A stretch of DNA of 64,000 nt from Calothrix brevissima NIES-22 (GCF_002367995.1 NZ_AP018207.1:3595083-3659082), one strand, 5' to 3'. Numbered from the stretch's first letter, positions 9,276 to 18,504 are shown. A program made the numbers and translations. The notes: generated by a model from the letters alone, not told the origin.

Positions 9276-9818
9276 TTATTCTGCTACTGCCTCGGCTTCA
9301 AGTTCTAAATTTAGCTCTAATTGCTGTTCTTTTTGATTTGTGGCTAATATTTGAGGCAGTTGCTCGATTTGAAAATACTGATGAAATTTCGGCGTTACTT
9401 GTAACGAATAAGACCGAGAATCGCTGTCTCGGCGTTTTTTGACAAAACCAAGTTCCACTAGTTCGGGAACGTGCTGATATACTCCTGAACCGCGCAGGTT
9501 AATTAAGTCGGTTTGCAGTATGGGGCTATTGAGGGCGATCGCGGCTAAAGTCCGCAACGCTCCTAAACCCAATTCCACAGGAATGAGAGTTTGTACTAAA
9601 TCGTGAAAATCAGACCGCAATTGCAAACTATAACCATTTGCTGTCTCTACGACTTCTAAAGCGCTATCGCGGCGGGCATATTCGTCCATCAGTTCAATTA
9701 TGCCTTCCTCAACCGTAGCGCGATCGCACGCGGCATACTCGGCTATTTCACCGAGCGACAAGGGCTTACCCTTCAAATAGAGAATTGCTTCTATCTTCGT
9801 CGCTGTGGCTGTAGTCAT
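9276..9818 (-). CDS. scpB: SMC-Scp complex subunit ScpB
   Basis: ScpB is the winged-helix partner of the SMC-ScpA condensin and works in chromosome compaction and segregation. The 180 residues show the two winged-helix halves, with KIEAILYLKGKPLSLGEIAE at the start and INLRGSGVYQHVPELVELGF in the second domain, then an acidic tail. The ATG at 9818 (MTTATATKIEA) is chosen because the longer TTG start at 9839 lies inside a TCAATAG tandem repeat. It is upstream of the DUF760 gene on the same strand. Confidence 0.93.
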   Translation of the reverse strand: MTTATATKIEAILYLKGKPLSLGEIAEYAACDRATVEEGIIELMDEYARRDSALEVVETANGYSLQLRSDFHDLVQTLIPVELGLGALRTLAAIALNSPILQTDLINLRGSGVYQHVPELVELGFVKKRRDSDSRSYSLQVTPKFHQYFQIEQLPQILATNQKEQQLELNLELEAEAVAE

Positions 9819-9825
9819 TAGTCCA

Positions 9826-10016
9826 GAGTCAATAGTCAATAGTCAATAGTCAATAGCAACTGACAAGTGACCAGAGTGGAGTTACAAGTTTGAGGGATTA
9901 TATCATTGACCATAGGATTTGTCAATGGGCATGGGGCATGGGGCATTGGGCATTGGGTATTTGTCCCCCTTCCCTTGTCTTCCTTCCCTAGCCCCTAGCC
10001 CCTAGCCCCTATTCCC
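9826..10016. repeat. cluster of three short tandem repeat families
   Basis: TCAATAG heptamers (9826-9858), ATGGGGC/ATTGGGC heptamers (about 9924-9958) and AGCCCCT heptamers (about 9989-10012) fill the gap between scpB and the ispD 3' end. Confidence 0.75.
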
Positions 10017-10689
10017 TGCTTTTGAGAATAAATTCCGCGATCGCTAAATCTTGGGGAGTGGTCACTTTTAGATTAGTCTCCTCACCTGGGACTATGCGCA
10101 CTTCGATACCACACTTTTCAAATAAAGCTGCATCGTCAGTTACTTCCCAACCTTCTTGCACGCCTTTGGCATGGCATTCTTTTAATAACTTCACATCAAA
10201 TCCTTGAGGAGTTTGTGCTGCCCACAATTGGCTGCGATCGGGGGTACTTTGGATTATGCCACGTTCATCTACAACTTTGATAGTGTCTTTGACGGGGATA
10301 GCGGCAATTAAGCCCGGACAATGGCGAATAGCTTCAGCACAGGCGTTAAGTAAATCTGGCGTGGCTAGACATCTCGCGCCATCGTGAATTAAAACTTGCT
10401 CTGCGGCAACTGGTAGCGCCTGCAAGCCATTGTAAACCGACTCTTGCCTGGTAGAGCCTCCTTGGATGAATTCCACGGGTTTAGTCAGGTTTAAATCAGC
10501 GACAATTTCCCGAAAATCATCCCAATCATCAGGTTGGGAGATAATGCCAATCCAAGTGATGCTAGTTGCCGCTTCGGCGGCTTTGAGAGTCCAAGTAATT
10601 AGCGGTTGCGATCGCACTTTGAGTAGGAGTTTATTGCGATCGCTCCCCATTCTTCGTCCTATACCCGCAGCTGGAATTAGTAAATACAC
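10009..10689 (-). CDS. ispD: 2-C-methyl-D-erythritol 4-phosphate cytidylyltransferase IspD
   Basis: IspD transfers CMP from CTP to MEP, the third step of the MEP pathway. It shows the nucleotidyltransferase loop IPAAGIGRRMGSDRNKLLL at the N-terminus, then IHDGARCLATPDLL and WAAQTPQGF. About 226 residues, usual length. Family members begin just before YLLIPAAG, which favours the GTG at 10689; a TTG four codons upstream (10701) is also possible. It is divergent from the glycosyltransferase gene with a 69-bp gap that must contain both promoters. Confidence 0.95.
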   Translation of the reverse strand: MYLLIPAAGIGRRMGSDRNKLLLKVRSQPLITWTLKAAEAATSITWIGIISQPDDWDDFREIVADLNLTKPVEFIQGGSTRQESVYNGLQALPVAAEQVLIHDGARCLATPDLLNACAEAIRHCPGLIAAIPVKDTIKVVDERGIIQSTPDRSQLWAAQTPQGFDVKLLKECHAKGVQEGWEVTDDAALFEKCGIEVRIVPGEETNLKVTTPQDLAIAEFILKSRE

Positions 10690-10758
10690 AGAATTCTTCA
10701 ATCTTTTGGCTATATATTTTCCCCTAAAATAGGGAGCGAGTAAGCGTCAATAAATATT

Positions 10759-11700
10759 ATGCGAGTAGTAGCCCTTGTACCTGGCGGAATTGGCGAGCAA
10801 ATTCTTTTGTTTCCGACTTTAGACGATCTGAAGCGTTCTTATCCCAATGCGCAGATCGATGTCGTAGTGGAACCCCGGTCAAAGGCTGCCTACCGGGTTA
10901 GCAAGTCAGTTAACGAGGTACTTTCCTTTGATTTCAGAGATCGTAACAGTTTGGCAGATTGGAGTAACTTGGTGGGCATAATTCGCGATCGCGAGTACGA
11001 TGTCGCCATTACTATCGGTAGGAGCTGGTTAGTTGGTCTTTTGCTTTGGTTAACGGGAATTCCCACTAGAATTGGCTATCAAGGTAAAGGAGCAGCTTTT
11101 CTCACCAAAACTCTACCTTTCAACCCTGCTCAATATTTGCCAGCACTTTACCATAACTTGCTGCAAGGCTTTGGCATTCAGTCCTCTTGTCCAGAATTAG
11201 CTGTGAATGTGCCAAAACCAGATATTGAGTGGGCACAAAAAGAACAACAGCGCCTGGGAGTCAATGAAACCGGTTATGTGTTGATTCATCCTGGTTCTAG
11301 CCAATTGTCGCCCATCTATCCGGCAAGTAGCTGGCAGCAAATTATTCAAGAATTTCAACAAAAGCAGCCAGATTTGCCGATAGTTCTCGTGCAAACAGCT
11401 GAGGATGAGCCGATTGTGCGATCGCTTTTAGAATCTTGTCATCATCTCAAAGTGACAGCCCCAGGAAATATCGGTAAGCTAGCCGCGATCGTTGGGGGTG
11501 CAAGTTTGCTGCTGACTACTGACAGCATCGCTCTGCAACTCAGCGTTGCTGTGCAAACTTATACCATTGCCTTGTTTGGCGATACTGAGCCAGCACAGCT
11601 ATTACCTCAGAGCGAGAAATTTTTGGGGATCAAATCTGCGACAGGCAAATTAGCAGATATTCCACCTAAAGTAATTTTAGAGAAAGTTTTAGGTGGCTAA
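10759..11700 (+). CDS. glycosyltransferase family 9 protein (heptosyltransferase-like)
   Basis: A 313-residue GT-B protein of the ADP-heptose:LPS heptosyltransferase type. The N-terminal loop VPGGIGEQILLFPTL takes the place of the usual GxGD motif. The C-terminal half has VLIHPGSSQLSP and the donor-site segment LLTTDSIALQLSVAV. Family members add sugars to lipid A core or related glycans at the inner membrane; the acceptor here is not known. Many cyanobacteria lack heptose in LPS, so the sugar may differ. Confidence 0.8.
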   Translation: MRVVALVPGGIGEQILLFPTLDDLKRSYPNAQIDVVVEPRSKAAYRVSKSVNEVLSFDFRDRNSLADWSNLVGIIRDREYDVAITIGRSWLVGLLLWLTGIPTRIGYQGKGAAFLTKTLPFNPAQYLPALYHNLLQGFGIQSSCPELAVNVPKPDIEWAQKEQQRLGVNETGYVLIHPGSSQLSPIYPASSWQQIIQEFQQKQPDLPIVLVQTAEDEPIVRSLLESCHHLKVTAPGNIGKLAAIVGGASLLLTTDSIALQLSVAVQTYTIALFGDTEPAQLLPQSEKFLGIKSATGKLADIPPKVILEKVLGG

Positions 11701-11854
11701 ATCCGCATTTAAGCCCAAAACAAAAGACAAAAGACAATTATTCTTAGCTTTTGTCATGTTTGTTAAATTGGCAGTGGACTTAATTTCTTAAATGAATTTT
11801 GGGGGATCGTTACTCGCTACTGTTTGTCACCCAACAACTGATCTGTTGATATTA

Positions 11855-11883
11855 TTAAATCCGCTACATTGTAGCGGATTTAA
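11855..11883 (+). terminator. strong 12-bp stem hairpin
   Basis: TTAAATCCGCTA and its exact complement TAGCGGATTTAA are separated by the 5-nt loop CATTG, 155 bp after the glycosyltransferase stop. The flanks are AT-rich, so it may terminate in either direction. Confidence 0.6.
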
Positions 11884-12073
11884 ATTTATGTATTAACCCT
11901 GAACATATACATAAAATCTAAAATTGATGTCAATCCTGACTAGACCAGCTTTTGAGCCAAGATAAATTTATTTTTATGTATTTTCTCAAATACCGTTAGC
12001 TTCGCCAAATTTTTGGGAAATATACAAATTGGATTCATCCAATCCTCTATTGACGTTAAAGCTAAAGACTAAC

Positions 12074-12098
12074 AACCTCAATCTTGATAATTGAGGTT
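12074..12098 (+). other. 9-bp stem hairpin upstream of unknown gene
   Basis: AACCTCAAT-CTTGATA-ATTGAGGTT, 155 bp before the next ATG. It may be a leader structure or terminator; no known riboswitch is recognised. Confidence 0.4.
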
Positions 12099-12252
12099 AA
12101 TTGGCTTTTGGGCGATCGCATGTTTACTCAAGCACCGAATTTGTTCAGCATATAAGTGAATCTAACGCCCCAAATTACTCTTTAATAGTCACCCTATGGT
12201 CTTTAGATAGGTGCATGTACCGTGGATTTTGATCTATCAAAAGGAAAAATAG

Positions 12253-13014
12253 ATGGCGATTCGATTGCATGGCTTTCTTAGCAGTCCTAAGCGTTACATT
12301 CAGATTGAAAGTCAGCTATATCATATAACTGGAATTTTGCAAAGAATTCTTAACTTTCAACACTTGCATGGCTGCAAATTTGCTGACGTTCACAATGCTT
12401 ACTACGAATTAGAAGCAGAGGGAACTATAACTTTTTATCAAGCACAAACAGATAAAACTAGTGAATCAGGTATTTGGACATATCTTGTATTTGAATGTCA
12501 AGCAGGTGAAGAGAAAATATACCGCGAACCTGCGATTAATACCAGCATTAATCCTTTACAGCAACTATTAGCTGGTGTCAAACTAACTCAAGTCACCCTA
12601 GATATTAACGAATATCTCAAATATCAAGATAATGAATCTGAATATTTAGATATTCAACTGCCTGATGATTGGAATAATGAATTAGGCAAAGAAATCTCCA
12701 AGTTGCTGCTAGAAGAAGTCAAAGCCTTCAAATCCTCATCCTTATTTACAGAAAATATCGGTAAAGAATATAGACAGGCGAGTCTAGATGGATTCATTCA
12801 AGCAGCACAAGAAATTCTCGCTAAAAAGGGTACTCTCAAAGATTTTGAATCTGCCCAATATGAAGTATTAAATAAGATTCAAACTTATGATATTGCTAAT
12901 TTAATTATTGCCTATAACGATTATCGGATCTGGCAAGCTGCCTTACCTAGCAAATCTAAAGCTGTCGAATTTGCATTTAATACGGCATTAAGTTTGATAT
13001 GTCGGATTAATTAA
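12253..13014 (+). CDS. unrecognised protein (253 aa)
   Basis: I do not recognise this family. The protein is soluble, without signal peptide or membrane segment. The first about 135 residues look beta-rich (YIQIESQLYHITGIL, TITFYQAQTDKT); the remainder is helical (NELGKEISKLLLEEVKAF, FIQAAQEILAKKGTLKDFE). An AAAGGAAAAA ribosome-binding site precedes the ATG. It sits between a hairpin and a TCAATGG tandem array, with no operon partner. Confidence 0.7.
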   Translation: MAIRLHGFLSSPKRYIQIESQLYHITGILQRILNFQHLHGCKFADVHNAYYELEAEGTITFYQAQTDKTSESGIWTYLVFECQAGEEKIYREPAINTSINPLQQLLAGVKLTQVTLDINEYLKYQDNESEYLDIQLPDDWNNELGKEISKLLLEEVKAFKSSSLFTENIGKEYRQASLDGFIQAAQEILAKKGTLKDFESAQYEVLNKIQTYDIANLIIAYNDYRIWQAALPSKSKAVEFAFNTALSLICRIN

Positions 13015-13018
13015 ATAT

Positions 13019-13097
13019 GGTCAATGGTCAATGGTCAATGGTCAATGGTCAATGGTCAATGGTCAATGGTCAATGGTCAATGGTCAATGGTCAATAG
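13019..13097. repeat. TCAATGG heptamer array, about 11 copies
   Basis: Uninterrupted 7-bp units (GGTCAAT) run from 13019 to about 13095 and decay into GTCAATAGTCCATAG. The array lies immediately after the unknown gene. Confidence 0.9.
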
Positions 13098-13135
13098 TCC
13101 ATAGTCAAAATTACAGCGTATTTCAGGTAAATTTG

Positions 13136-13160
13136 TAGGGGCAAGGCACTGCCTTGCCCT
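13136..13160. repeat. dispersed hairpin repeat (GGGCAAGGCA type)
   Basis: GGGCAAGGCA and TGCCTTGCCC form an almost closed palindrome. A sister element with GGGTCATGGCA/TGCCATGCCC occurs at 33036-33058. Confidence 0.55.
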
Positions 13161-13200
13161 AATGATTATCTGTACCTAGCTAACTGGCAATTTGCTAGCT

Positions 13201-13674
13201 TTAAAAAGCTTCAAAGAAAGCATCATCTAATTCGTAACCTAGCATTTGTGCCAGAGATTTAAGTCGCGATTGGACGGGGAGATTTTGCTGTTTTAGCCAA
13301 TCACTTAAAATGAAAATTTTGTGCATCAAAAATATTTCTAAGGCTTCAGGATTATACTGAATACCTTCTTTGGCACTAAATTGGTGTGGTACAAGCATGG
13401 CAGTATAACGGGCAAACTCGCCTGCTTTCCAGTCTAATAAAAATGGTAACCAGGGATATTTAGCATCTAAACGGACAAACCACAGCCGCACCTCCGGAAT
13501 CTCGGAGATTTCTCTGGGATCTCCTGGCTCTAAATCGTATTTAATATCAAAGCGCAGTTGCTGTTCTTGGGATGCGATCGCGCCTTCTTGCAATAATTGT
13601 TCAATCAGCGTTGCGGCGGGCGACAGATCCAGACGGTTAATGGAATCAGTGTTGATTGCGATCGTGATTGTCAT
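13201..13674 (-). CDS. CRR6-like NDH-1 (NdhI) maturation factor, DUF1817
   Basis: A 157-residue protein matching the CRR6/DUF1817 family, including EVRLWFVRLDAKYPWLPFLL, KAGEFARYTAMLVPHQF and IFLMHKIFILSDWLKQ. In plants CRR6 is needed to assemble the NdhI-containing subcomplex of the photosynthetic NDH-1; cyanobacterial members are inferred to help NdhI maturation. The ATG at 13674 (MTITIAINTDSIN) fits family length; a TTG 15 codons upstream is less likely. Confidence 0.8.
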   Translation of the reverse strand: MTITIAINTDSINRLDLSPAATLIEQLLQEGAIASQEQQLRFDIKYDLEPGDPREISEIPEVRLWFVRLDAKYPWLPFLLDWKAGEFARYTAMLVPHQFSAKEGIQYNPEALEIFLMHKIFILSDWLKQQNLPVQSRLKSLAQMLGYELDDAFFEAF

Positions 13675-13783
13675 TGACTCAGCAGCTACTTTTTTTATAC
13701 TCAACTGTAGGCTCGACAATCCACAGTAGCAGCTTTTAGGTAGCGATGCTAGATTCGCTCTGTCATTTTCATGGATAAAATTA

Positions 13784-13819
13784 AAGACGCGATAAATATC
13801 GCGCCCTGTAACGTCTTTG
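13784..13819. other. compound hairpin
   Basis: Outer arms AAAGACG/CGTCTTT enclose an inner perfect stem CGCGAT/ATCGCG with loop AAAT. It lies 110 bp upstream of the CRR6 ATG and could end a transcript entering from either side. Confidence 0.45.
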
Positions 13820-14082
13820 TCTATTTGCCGAAATTTAAAGAAATATTCTTCGCTTAAGAGTTACTGGCATTCATTTCACCTCTAGGCAAACCTCCTGTTG
13901 AAAAGATAGGTAGTCTATAACTAAGAATTACATCTTGTTACCTTTGCGGTGTCTTCACCCGTAGAGTATGCCATTAACAATTGCGCTTTCATTATTCATA
14001 CTTCAAAGGTATAAACTTTGCGCTTTGCATACATCTGTCCGTTGTAATTTTTTTGATATAGTTATTACTCCATAAAAATTAC

Positions 14083-14152
14083 ACAGTAAATACTGAAAGC
14101 GCAGCTAACTTATACTCATAAGTTAAATCTCCTGCTTTCTGTATTTACCTGT
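14083..14152. ncRNA. long two-stem hairpin, candidate structured RNA or mini-element
   Basis: Arms at 14083-14104 and 14132-14152 pair over about 19 bp with few mismatches (ACAG.TAAATAC.GAAAGC against GCTTTC.GTATTTAC.TGT). They enclose a second stem TAACTTA/TAAGTTA (14106-14112 with 14119-14125). It is in a gene-free gap; strand and expression are unknown. Confidence 0.35.
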
Positions 14153-15046
14153 TAGACATTATGTAAATATGCGGAAGTTATGTTAATACGTGAATATGCT
14201 GAAATTTTGCTGATTTTCCCAATGGTTTCCGTGTTAATTACATTACGATTTTCGGTTGGTGATGCTATGCCGAAAAGATTATTTTCTTTACTCAGAGTAA
14301 TTATCTTATTTTAAAGAGAGTATCATGCAATTTGAATTTTAGGAAACCAATCTTACAAGGTTTAATGCTACTACATGGTTAATAGCCAATGGTCAATAGT
14401 CAATGTTTAAGAAATTCTAGATAGTCAACTCTTGTACGGTGAAGTTTAATTTTATAATAAGTATCTAAAATAACTCGCTAATAATAATCGCCGTATTTAT
14501 ATTTAACACAATGTTATTTTTGTAACTAAAACAATTGTCTGATCTTATTAGACTAATATTCAGGTTAGAGAATAATCCGGCACAAAGGATATTACTTTAA
14601 CCCTCAAAGCAATATCGCTAAATCGGCTGAAGCGAAATTATTTTTGATTTTTTTTGTGACACTTGCATTAGTTCTCATGCAAAGCTAGCTTTGTACTGGT
14701 ATCGGATGTTTCCTCTACTCTCTCTGTTTTATGTCAGCTAATCATGAGAAAGTCTCTCTCAGCTAGCCCAACTCTAGAGTATTTACTCCGCACAAGTGAC
14801 ACATCAGGCCTGAGGTGGACATTACCAACCAATTTAAGCTAAAGTTGTAATGAGTTTGTTTTAGATTAGTAAGAGTAAAACGACCTCAACAAATAAACAA
14901 TCTTTAGCTTGACTTGTAATTTCCCCAGCGATTAACAGCAACTACACACTCAAGGTAAAAAGTAGTAACGTCTTCGCATATAAGTAAGAATAATCAATTT
15001 ACCTTAAATGGGGAAAACTACCCCAACTGTTAACAAAGTTAAAAAT

Positions 15047-15493
15047 ATGCCAAAACAAGCAGTAACTACAAAACCCATTCGTTCTTTAGAAGATGCTCTT
15101 GAGCAGTGTCAGTTGTTAGGAATGCGTGTGAGCCGCCAGCGTCGCTTTATTCTAGAATTACTTTGGCAAGCTAACGAGCATCTTTCTGCTAGAGAAATTT
15201 ATGATCGCCTGAACCAGCAAGGTAAAGATATCGGTCATACTTCGGTCTACCAAAACCTAGAAGCTTTATCTAGTCAAGGTATCATCGAGTGTATTGAACG
15301 TTGTGACGGGCGTTTATACGGCAATATCAGTGATTCTCATAGCCATGTTAACTGTGTAGATACGAATCAAATTTTGGATGTTCATATAGAACTACCAGAA
15401 GAATTTATTCGTCAAGTTGAACAGCAAACGGGAGTAAAGATTACTGATTACAGCATTAATTTTTATGGTTATCGCAATTCACAAGCAAGTTGA
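15047..15493 (+). CDS. Fur-family regulator, FurC/PerR-like
   Basis: 148 residues from the ATG at 15047 (161 if the in-frame ATG at 15008 is used). The winged-helix DNA-binding half has GMRVSRQRRFILELLWQANE and GHTSVYQNLEALSSQGI. The dimerisation half has the regulatory-metal segment DSHSHVNC. The sequence closely resembles what I remember of Anabaena FurC, a PerR-like peroxide sensor. The second CXXC-type structural zinc site is largely missing: only one Cys follows HSHVN, in CVDTNQ. The long upstream region suggests complex regulation. Exact paralogue assignment is an inference. Confidence 0.85.
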   Translation: MPKQAVTTKPIRSLEDALEQCQLLGMRVSRQRRFILELLWQANEHLSAREIYDRLNQQGKDIGHTSVYQNLEALSSQGIIECIERCDGRLYGNISDSHSHVNCVDTNQILDVHIELPEEFIRQVEQQTGVKITDYSINFYGYRNSQAS

Positions 15494-15736
15494 TTGGCTG
15501 GATTCAGGTAAATAGGATCTTGAATTTTGGATGCTTTATTGCTCAAGCGCTTGAGCATCGCACAACGCTAGTTTGCATCAGTCAACATCTCCAAGCTGAG
15601 AAATATTTCTCGCGCGGCGTTTCTCTAAAGAATTACCTCTAAAATTCGGGAAATCTGCCTATACGAGTTGCTTCTTTATATTTAACTACCATGTTTTAAA
15701 TATCGTACCTTTTGTAAATTCCATAAAAATTAGATA

Positions 15737-15776
15737 GACGCTTGTGTTCGTAAATAAAATTTACGGACTAAGCGTC
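15737..15776 (+). terminator. intrinsic terminator downstream of the Fur-family gene
   Basis: Two stacked stems, GACGCTT/AAGCGTC (15737-15743 with 15770-15776) and CGTAAAT/ATTTACG (15749-15755 with 15759-15765), are followed by ATTTATTTTTT. Confidence 0.7.
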
Positions 15777-15934
15777 ATTTATTTTTTCTGACCCGATTTT
15801 AGGTTTAAGATTGATCCTTGAATTCGATATATATGAGGTGAATCAAGGCTTTTAGAATTTCCTACTGAATATCGAAAATTGCCAATTTGGTAACAATGAG
15901 GAATATCAAGGTTGTTGTCTAGCTGGGGAACAGG

Positions 15935-17722
15935 ATGAGCGATCGCCCTCTAAGATTATTATTAGTTGACCAAGACCCGATTTTTCGTTTAGGGCTAAGG
16001 GTAGCATTGGTAGAAATTCCCAATTTGCTCATAGTCGCAGAGGTAGAAACGGATACAGCTGCTTTACAAGTTTTAGCAGAACTAGCCAAACAAGACCCCA
16101 ACCAAGTAAATTTAGTGGTTTTAGAATTAGCTAATCATCGTTTATCCAAGCAGCCACAACAAGGTTTACAACTGTGCGGACAACTCAAAACTTTATATCC
16201 TCATTTGCCTATATTACTTTTAAGTTCTGTTACAGAACCAGGGTTACTGTTAGCAGCAAAGGCTAATGGCGTAGATGGTTACTGTCCTAAAGGTACTCCT
16301 ATTGCAGAATTGGTGGTGATGATGCGAGAAGTAGCGCAAGGTGGTTCTGCTTGGTTTGCGGAAATCGAAATTCAAGATTCAACAATCAATAATCACAACT
16401 TAGTAATCAGCAATCAGCCATCAGCAATTCCTTTCGCTAGACTGCGAAATAAATTGCGTTTATCAGGAATTGGTTATATTGAAACCACACTTAACTCGGT
16501 AACAGCAAAACTGCAAGTTCCTGGATTACCCCTGATGGAACAAGCAATTCTGGCTGGAAGGCGACGAGAATTATTAGCAGCACGTTGGCTACTAAATCAG
16601 ATATCCACTTCAGAAGCAGAAAGGGAAGAGGAACAACAGCAATTTATTCGCTCTTCTGTGCAATTACCATCAGCAATTAATTCTGCAATTACTCCATCAG
16701 ATTTACAACAGTTACAAACTGTACCACCTTTACTGAGTCCTAGAGCATTGCAATCTAATTTATTTGCAGATTGTATTAGTAAATTGCAACTGCCTTTAGT
16801 AAATGTCTCAGAGATTCCTTTAGAAATAGATATATTACGCGAATATAAAAAGCGAGAACTACTTTATCTAATTTTGCAAAAGCTAGCACAACAATTAGAT
16901 GAGTTAAGGGCGGCGCAAATTTCCCGCGATAAATTAAATGATTTACAGGAAACAATATTAGGTGATTTATGGCAGGTAAGCCTGACAGATTTTTTTGGTA
17001 AATTTACGCGAGTGCAAATAGGCGATCGCTCTTTGGAAGTTGTGAATTTTTTACTACAGAATATTGAAATTATTCAAAGAGAAATTCTGAATAAAATTCC
17101 TTTAACTGTAGAGTTATTTGCGCATTTGCTATTTCAAAGTGATTTGCAAATTGATAATACTTTTTACTCAGCAGTTAGCCCAGAAGCGCAATCACAAGCA
17201 TTAATGATTTTAGAAAACTTGTTAATTCAGGTAGCTAATGGAGTAGTACAACCACTACTCAATTCTTTAGCAGATTTAGAAGTAGTTAAGCAAGAATATT
17301 ATGACCGCAAATTAATTTCTACACGAGAAATTGAAAAATTTAGAAACAATTTATCTTGGAAATATAGATTGAATAATTATATAAATGAGCCAAGAGCGAT
17401 TTTTGAAAGTCGTTATGAGATATTTGTCTTTGCACCACGAGGAATTGCCAAAACTTCAATTTATGCACCTCGCGGACAAGAATTAGCCGAATTAGCAAAT
17501 GTACCTTTGGTGGTAACTTTGATATTAGAATTTCGGGATGCGATCGCACCTCGGATACAATCGCTATTAGCAATTTTTGGTAGCGGGATTGTCTTTATTC
17601 TCACGCAAATTATCGGGCGAGGTTTAGGTTTAATTGGTAGGGGAATTCTCCAAGGAATTGGGAGTGTTTCGTTAACAGAAAAAAGCTTTAAGCGTAAAAG
17701 CGATAAAGGTAATAGGGGATGA
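15935..17722 (+). CDS. receiver-like domain plus DUF3685 protein
   Basis: 595 residues. Residues about 6-130 form a response-regulator receiver: acidic pair D12/D14 (LLLVDQDP), Ser97/98 and Lys119 (YCPKGT). The phospho-acceptor position is Glu64 (VVLELANH) instead of Asp, so it may be locked in an active-like state or unable to be phosphorylated. The remainder is a long helical region matching cyanobacterial DUF3685, ending in hydrophobic, glycine-rich segments (about 525-580) that may contact membrane. Output function is unknown. It lies 40 bp upstream of the phytol-kinase-like gene on the same strand. Confidence 0.8.
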   Translation: MSDRPLRLLLVDQDPIFRLGLRVALVEIPNLLIVAEVETDTAALQVLAELAKQDPNQVNLVVLELANHRLSKQPQQGLQLCGQLKTLYPHLPILLLSSVTEPGLLLAAKANGVDGYCPKGTPIAELVVMMREVAQGGSAWFAEIEIQDSTINNHNLVISNQPSAIPFARLRNKLRLSGIGYIETTLNSVTAKLQVPGLPLMEQAILAGRRRELLAARWLLNQISTSEAEREEEQQQFIRSSVQLPSAINSAITPSDLQQLQTVPPLLSPRALQSNLFADCISKLQLPLVNVSEIPLEIDILREYKKRELLYLILQKLAQQLDELRAAQISRDKLNDLQETILGDLWQVSLTDFFGKFTRVQIGDRSLEVVNFLLQNIEIIQREILNKIPLTVELFAHLLFQSDLQIDNTFYSAVSPEAQSQALMILENLLIQVANGVVQPLLNSLADLEVVKQEYYDRKLISTREIEKFRNNLSWKYRLNNYINEPRAIFESRYEIFVFAPRGIAKTSIYAPRGQELAELANVPLVVTLILEFRDAIAPRIQSLLAIFGSGIVFILTQIIGRGLGLIGRGILQGIGSVSLTEKSFKRKSDKGNRG

Positions 17723-17762
17723 AAGCGATTGGTTAGCACAAGAAGCAAAGGGAGATAGGGAC

Positions 17763-18470
17763 ATGGGTAATGATTTTATAGGATTAACAGCATCTTACAG
17801 TTATGCGATCGCACTACTGTTATTTGGTGAAGCATTAAGTAGATTGTTGCATATCCCGCCAAATCTCACTCGTAAAATTATCCATATTGGTGCAGGAATG
17901 TGGGTATTTGGCGTGCTTTTGCTGTTTAATCGCTGGGAAATCGGAATTGTACCCTTTGCTAGCTTTATCGCTGTCAATTACTTACTTTACCGTTATCGTA
18001 TCATCCGGGCTATGGATACTGATGATAGTTCACCAGGTACGGTATATTTTGCACTTTCTGTAACATTGCTCTTTGCACTACTGTGGCGACCTAATGGCCC
18101 TGTAGATTATGTCCCGATTGCTGTAGCTGGAGTTATGGCGATGACTTGGGGCGATGCATTAGCCGCATTAATTGGGAGACGTTTCGGTAAACATAAATAC
18201 CAAATACTAAATTCGGTTCGTTCTTGGGAAGGTTCATTAACAATGTTTCTCGCCAGTACAACAGCAATTTTTTTGGTATTAATCTTACTCCCAGGTTCAT
18301 CGCTCAGTCCTTTAGCAGTAGCTTATGGAGTTGATAAAGCAGTATTGGCGGCGTTGGTTAGCGGTACTTTAGCTACATTAGCTGAAGGTGTTTCACCGCA
18401 TGGTACAGATAACTTGAGTGTTCCTTTAGTCACAGCAGGCGTAATATGGATTGTAATTAATAATTCGTAA
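17763..18470 (+). CDS. phytol kinase-like membrane protein (VTE5/SEC59 family)
   Basis: A 235-residue polytopic protein with about six to seven membrane segments. Family signatures: NLTRKIIHIGAGMWVFG, AVAGVMAMTWGDALAALIG, VRSWEGSLTMF and the C-terminal TLAEGVSPHGTDNLSVPL. Relatives are CTP-dependent phytol, farnesol or dolichol kinases; in cyanobacteria the phytol kinase salvages phytol from chlorophyll for tocopherol. Substrate here is inferred only from family. A GGGAGATAGGGAC ribosome-binding region precedes the ATG. Confidence 0.82.
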   Translation: MGNDFIGLTASYSYAIALLLFGEALSRLLHIPPNLTRKIIHIGAGMWVFGVLLLFNRWEIGIVPFASFIAVNYLLYRYRIIRAMDTDDSSPGTVYFALSVTLLFALLWRPNGPVDYVPIAVAGVMAMTWGDALAALIGRRFGKHKYQILNSVRSWEGSLTMFLASTTAIFLVLILLPGSSLSPLAVAYGVDKAVLAALVSGTLATLAEGVSPHGTDNLSVPLVTAGVIWIVINNS

Positions 18471-18504
18471 TGCTTAATAGCAATTCTATGTGATGCTGCA
18501 CATT

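Larger units (their letters stand above)
11701..12252. other. intergenic with two hairpins
   Basis: 552 bp between two plus-strand genes. It holds a strong hairpin at 11855-11883, a weaker one at 12074-12098, and a HIP1 site near 12112. No reading frame or tRNA is seen. Confidence 0.5.
13720..15046. other. 1.3 kb gene-free gap with strong hairpins
   Basis: No reading frame with coding character is seen. It contains a compound hairpin at 13784-13819 (AAAGACG...CGTCTTT enclosing CGCGAT-AAAT-ATCGCG) and a 70-nt hairpin at 14083-14152. The 3' part is the leader of the Fur-family gene, so it may hold small RNA genes and the regulator promoter. No tRNA pattern was found. Confidence 0.5.

Noticed and set aside
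13720-15046. tRNA or other standard RNA gene in the gap
   Set aside because: No T-arm GTTCGA-type motif or cloverleaf pairing found; only hairpins.
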